Origin: Rhizomucor pusillus
Lineage: Eukaryota; Mucoromycota; Mucoromycetes; Mucorales; Lichtheimiaceae
NCBI GenBank assembly: GCA_900175165.2
Contig: FWWN02000627.1
Coordinates: forward strand, 191,036-255,035
Reading direction: 5' to 3'
DNA: 64,000 nucleotides
Within the stretch, counting starts at the first letter, position 1. Each line of letters begins with the position of its first letter. The position numbers were made by a program, and so were the translations under genes. Shown piece after piece: positions 60,801 to 64,000 of this stretch. Under the pieces are notes generated by a model, which saw only the letters and a list, made by a program, of their open reading frames with translations, was not told where the DNA came from and made no database searches.

Positions 60801-61775
60801 TACAACAAGTATTAGCTACAATAGAGATATGTGTACGCTACAAAAGCCTAGAGACTTACAATATATTCCTCTTCTTCCGAATCAATAAATTCCGCAAGTT
60901 TTCCTAGCAGCCTGCAACAAAAGTCGTTAGTTAGATACCTGACTCTTTATCCGTAGCATTGAATGTAGCTTACATGACAGTGGTCACTCGAACTTTTAAG
61001 GATGCGGCATCAACTATAGAGACCTTGAACATATCAAACATGGAGGGTATCTGGTTGAGAAATTGCTCCCCAGCTGTTTCAAATAATGTATACAGGATGT
61101 ATAATCCGATTTCTCGAATACTGGGCGATTCGTGAGTGCAAGTCTGGTTGAGAAAATTGGACAAATCTGGCCAGCCGAGTTCCTGCAAGTCTACGCGTGC
61201 AATGGATGAAATAACTCGTGCCAACGAATTTCGGACAAGATCGCTAAATACAACGCCGGCGTCAGTACCGACAGTGAAGAATAAGGAAGTGCAGATATTT
61301 ACTGTTGCTCCGTAATCACAGAATCCAGGAACTGGCCTCGGATCGTTATCCGGTTCACATTATCGATTTCCTCCCACCAACGATTGATCTGTTTTCGCAA
61401 TTCAACGGCGGCCAGTTGCCGGACCTCATGCCGAGGCGATCGCTGACTGATCATCGCCAGACCTTCGATGCAGAGTTTGTTCTCGAAATAGTTGTGTTTG
61501 AGCTCCTCGGTTGCCTACAGACGCGATCGTCTGAGTGAGCTGACAAGCTTAAAGCAAGCAGTCCAGAAAGCTTACCTGTCGAATCGTCTCAGAATCTTGG
61601 GCTTCGACCAAGAGATTCAGTAGGCCGTTCAGGCCTTCAGCATATTGCTAGAGCAAGTATGAGTTTTACATATACAAGTAGAGAAAACTAGCGGGTATCT
61701 TACGTTCATAGCGCCCTGAACGCAGAAGGAAGGCTCAGCTTTTGCAGCGCTCCCGCTTGCATCCTCATCTTGCAT
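57841..61775 (-). CDS. Kap123/importin-4-type karyopherin
   Basis: At least 14 exons; the largest is about 60264-58920. Firm N-terminal exons are 61775-61704, 61647-61576, 61514-61303 and 61243-60974, all in phase. The N-terminus reads MNQYAEGLNGLLNLLVEAQD and HEVRQLAAVELRKQINRWWE, the importin-beta N-terminal domain that binds Ran-GTP. HEAT repeats follow throughout: DPDVTVRRAACMALSSLADE, MHSSALSAIGSIAHAAGSDF, ECINGIKTAVTPHTEKLLQI. An acidic loop (SSDEEDEYVDEDDEG) is typical of Kap123/IPO4. It imports ribosomal proteins and histones H3/H4 into the nucleus. The start at 61775 was chosen as the first Met before the domain. The C-terminal stop is at 57843-57841. Confidence 0.9.
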
Positions 61776-61847
61776 CCGCTCTGGTGTGACTACCAAAAAT
61801 CTGAAAACTTCAGGCACGAAATATAGAGCGCATAAAAGTGAGCACAT

Positions 61848-62400
61848 TTACGTATATTCACCGCTTGTGTAAACATGAGCAATGCCATTAACTTGTTTAT
61901 CGAGCTTGAGTATTCTACAATGGATTATCAGAATTTACAGCAATGAAATGACTTGCATATTCTTGAAATCGGCCGTGTGATCTAGTATTTCCAGTCTTTG
62001 CAATTTGTCTAGTTACAGTACAGAAATTTTGGAAAAGACTTGCTGTACACGTACAGCTTATCCTTCTTACTTATAACAAAGTGCGAGGAGTACACTGACC
62101 CGGTTTACGGTGTGGAAACTGCAACACGTCGATACTTAATCCAACCAAACTTTTAAAGACAGCTTGCATGCAAGAGCTTAAAAGCTGCAAATGTACCTTG
62201 CAGATCGGTTCCGTGAGAGAATCTGATCCACTGTCGAGAAAGGACGTAGAATGACAATAAGAACTTCAGGACGGAATCGATCAACGAACGGTTTATATCA
62301 TGAACGCTTCTTGTATGTAGTTCTATTACGGAGACGAATGCATTGTTCGTGCGAGAAAACGGCTTCAACTTCCACAGTTGAAGAATCCCTGCATTGTTTG
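61848..62400 (-). CDS. Possible small unrecognised gene
   Basis: Weak evidence for a short spliced gene on the minus strand. A probable last exon at about 61921-61848 codes RILKLDKQVNGIAHVYTSGE (stop TAA at 61850-61848), and an upstream stretch near 62008-61964 codes LQRLEILDHTADFKNM. Both look helical or coiled-coil. Further upstream exons could not be fixed. It would end only 72 bp before the importin start on the same strand. It may be a small coiled-coil subunit or noise. Confidence 0.28.
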
Positions 62401-62494
62401 TTTTTTATTTAGTTATTGCATAGTGCGTACAATGCATTTACGTATGTCGACAGCAAACAATTGAAAGAGAACCCAATTTATTGTAGCACATGAA

Positions 62495-63296
62495 CTACTG
62501 TCTTAGAAAGTTCAATCCTGCAAAAAAGTCCCAGAGTGCAAGTATGATATACCCAACGAATAGTACCACGCCAAAAAATAGACCGGTATTGAAAAAGTCG
62601 CACCTAAGCAAGTTCGAAGAGATTTTAGGCTATAATTTGTTATCCATAGCTGTTTTGATGTAGCTTACCATCCGTCAAATGCGCCTGGCAGGCACTTGTA
62701 TTCTCCGATTTCAAAACAGACAAGTACGCCCAGGATGATTGCTTGAATTGTATTGACTGCAAAAGAGACACCGTGCTTGACTTTACCGCCGGACCCCATG
62801 CGTCGTGTTATATAGACGTAAATCATGAACGTGCTCCATACAAAGGAGGCCCAGATAGCAGTGTATGTAAAGTAGATCAGCGATCGGCTAGCGAACGGAG
62901 GGTCAGACTTGGAGTACTATACATATCCACACGTCAATCACATTGCAATAATAAGCATTTGCATCATATGGATCTTACAGGACTCGCGCATGCCTGGAAA
63001 ATAAAGGTGCTCAGAGCTGCCAATACCTGCCATGCATGAAGGAAAGGTCGCCACGGTGCTGGCGTTTTACGACGTCTAGTAATGGAATCTTTGACCTCTT
63101 CGTCTTGTAATTTATCAGCTTTCGTTTTTTGATTGTATGGTTGTTGAAATGTGGGGCGGGCGCTGCTTGAGGCATAGGACGCTGCCGGCTTCGGTGTACA
63201 GATTTCGACTTGTTCTACAAGTGTTTTCTCGGGTAAACCTTGCATATCCCGATCCGGAGCTCGTGGCAACGGAGACGACGAGCCGCGTGAAGTCAT
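62495..63296 (-). CDS. Four-helix membrane protein, MARVEL-like
   Basis: Three exons (about 63296-62976, 62914-62669, 62610-62495). The N-terminal 75 residues are Ser/Pro-rich and cytosolic. Four hydrophobic segments follow: FLHAWQVLAALSTFIFQACA, YFTYTAIWASFVWSTFMIYV, VSFAVNTIQAIILGVLVCFE and LFFGVVLFVGYIILALWDFF. Spacing, the short loops and the conserved charged and small residues resemble fungal MARVEL-domain proteins of the plasma membrane. No specific orthologue is recognised. N- and C-termini would both be cytosolic. Confidence 0.6.
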
Positions 63297-63653
63297 ATCC
63301 ACCGAAAGTTCTTGGACTATCCAGGAAGGTGATGAACTCAGAAATACAATAGAGTAGTAATAGAGTCTGAATCGCTGAAAAATCAAGAATTACTTATATG
63401 ACTGACTCTCGAAACTAACAAACAAGGTTAGTACAACCATATTTGACATATGGCTGCTAGACAAGCAAATTGATCTCTAGTATGGACACCAAACAGACTC
63501 AGCAGTGCGATGGATCTCCTCAAGCATGACATCAGCGTTACACGAGATTTCATTCATGGGTGCAAGTGGCGGTGCTGGCTTGTAAATGGGCGACCAGCAC
63601 AGAAGAGCGTAGAAGACGCGTCTCTTTTCCCTGCTTTTTGCTTTATTCTCGAC
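63297..63653. promoter_or_regulatory. Divergent region, membrane protein / Mn-SOD
   Basis: About 360 bases between the two starts. No TATA box or other motif stands out; the last 40 bases before the SOD start are pyrimidine-rich. Confidence 0.4.
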
Positions 63654-64000
63654 ATGCTCTCCATCGCAGCTCGCTCTCTCAAGTCTTCGACCGTCAAGCC
63701 CGCTATCCGCAGCCTCACTGCCATCCGTACCAAGGTCACCTTGCCTGATCTCCCTTACGACTATGATGTATGAACCATTAATAAGCAGCACTCTATCGCT
63801 ATCTCGAGATCCTAACGGCAAACCGCAACTTTCTAGGCACTTGAACCCTATATCAACACTGAAATCATGAAGTTGCACCACTCCAAGCACCATCAAACCT
63901 ACGTCAATGCCTACAACCAAGCTGAAGAAAAGCTCCAGAGCTCCTTCCAGGGCCAGAATGTCACTGAATTGATCGCTCTTCAGAACGCTTTGAAGTTCAA
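63654..64000 (+). CDS. SOD2: Mitochondrial Mn superoxide dismutase (partial)
   Basis: Exon 1 is 63654-63767 and exon 2 starts at 63837 and runs off the window. The N-terminus [20 protein letters not shown] is a mitochondrial presequence. The mature part reads [20 protein letters not shown] followed by [20 protein letters not shown], which contains the first two manganese-binding histidines of Fe/Mn-SOD. The enzyme converts superoxide to peroxide in the matrix. The C-terminal domain with the remaining ligands (D-x-W, H) is outside the window. Confidence 0.93.

Overview
This window is nuclear DNA of a filamentous fungus, most likely an early-diverging lineage close to Mucoromycota (Mucorales). 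The signs are dense protein-coding genes on both strands, many short introns (mostly about 55-90 nt), recognisably fungal genes (velvet regulator, Mds3-type Kelch/BTB protein, Prm1, Hal-type kinase, Gvp36, Pkr1), and one intron with all the hallmarks of U12-type AT-AC splicing, a class lost from most Dikarya. No rRNA, tRNA, CRISPR array or intact transposon was seen.

Layout: 0-4 kb holds the 5' end of a cytosolic threonyl-tRNA synthetase, a velvet-domain regulator and a Golgi GT49 glycosyltransferase, all on the minus strand. 4-7.5 kb carries a PNUTS/Ppn1-like PP1 regulatory subunit and a small CYSTM protein. 8-13.5 kb carries a Hal-type kinase divergent from an arrestin-type ubiquitin-ligase adaptor, then a VAP/Scs2 ER tether. 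13.5-15 kb is unresolved. 15-25.6 kb holds a TIP30-like reductase, FCF1 and SDA1 (ribosome biogenesis, one shared promoter), alpha-tubulin, a DEK_C/SWIB protein, OMA1 and a small unknown protein. 26-28.5 kb is the Mds3-like gene.

From 28.5 to 31.2 kb there is little fungal coding. It contains a broken fragment of a D5-type superfamily 3 helicase such as those of large DNA viruses. 31.3-38.7 kb carries RXT2 (Sin3/Rpd3 deacetylase), SAR1 (COPII), an unknown gene, a TBC Rab-GAP, PTEN and PKR1. 38.7-42.9 kb is poorly resolved and may contain decayed genes. 42.9-64 kb holds a C2H2 factor, PRM1, a MYST acetyltransferase, SAC3, GVP36, an alpha/beta hydrolase, a Kap123/importin-4, a four-helix membrane protein and the 5' half of mitochondrial Mn-SOD.

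Most genes are housekeeping: membrane trafficking (SAR1, VAP, GVP36, TBC, PKR1), chromatin (RXT2, MYST, SWIB), RNA export and ribosome assembly (SAC3, FCF1, SDA1, Kap123), mitochondrial quality control (OMA1, SOD2) and signalling (PTEN, Hal kinase, PNUTS). Exon-intron structures were derived by hand from splice-site consensus, frame continuity and family conservation. The most unusual content is in the introns: a U12 AT-AC intron, four GC-AG introns with GCAAG donors, and an alpha-tubulin intron whose donor overlaps an in-frame stop so that splicing decides whether the C-terminal tyrosine is encoded.
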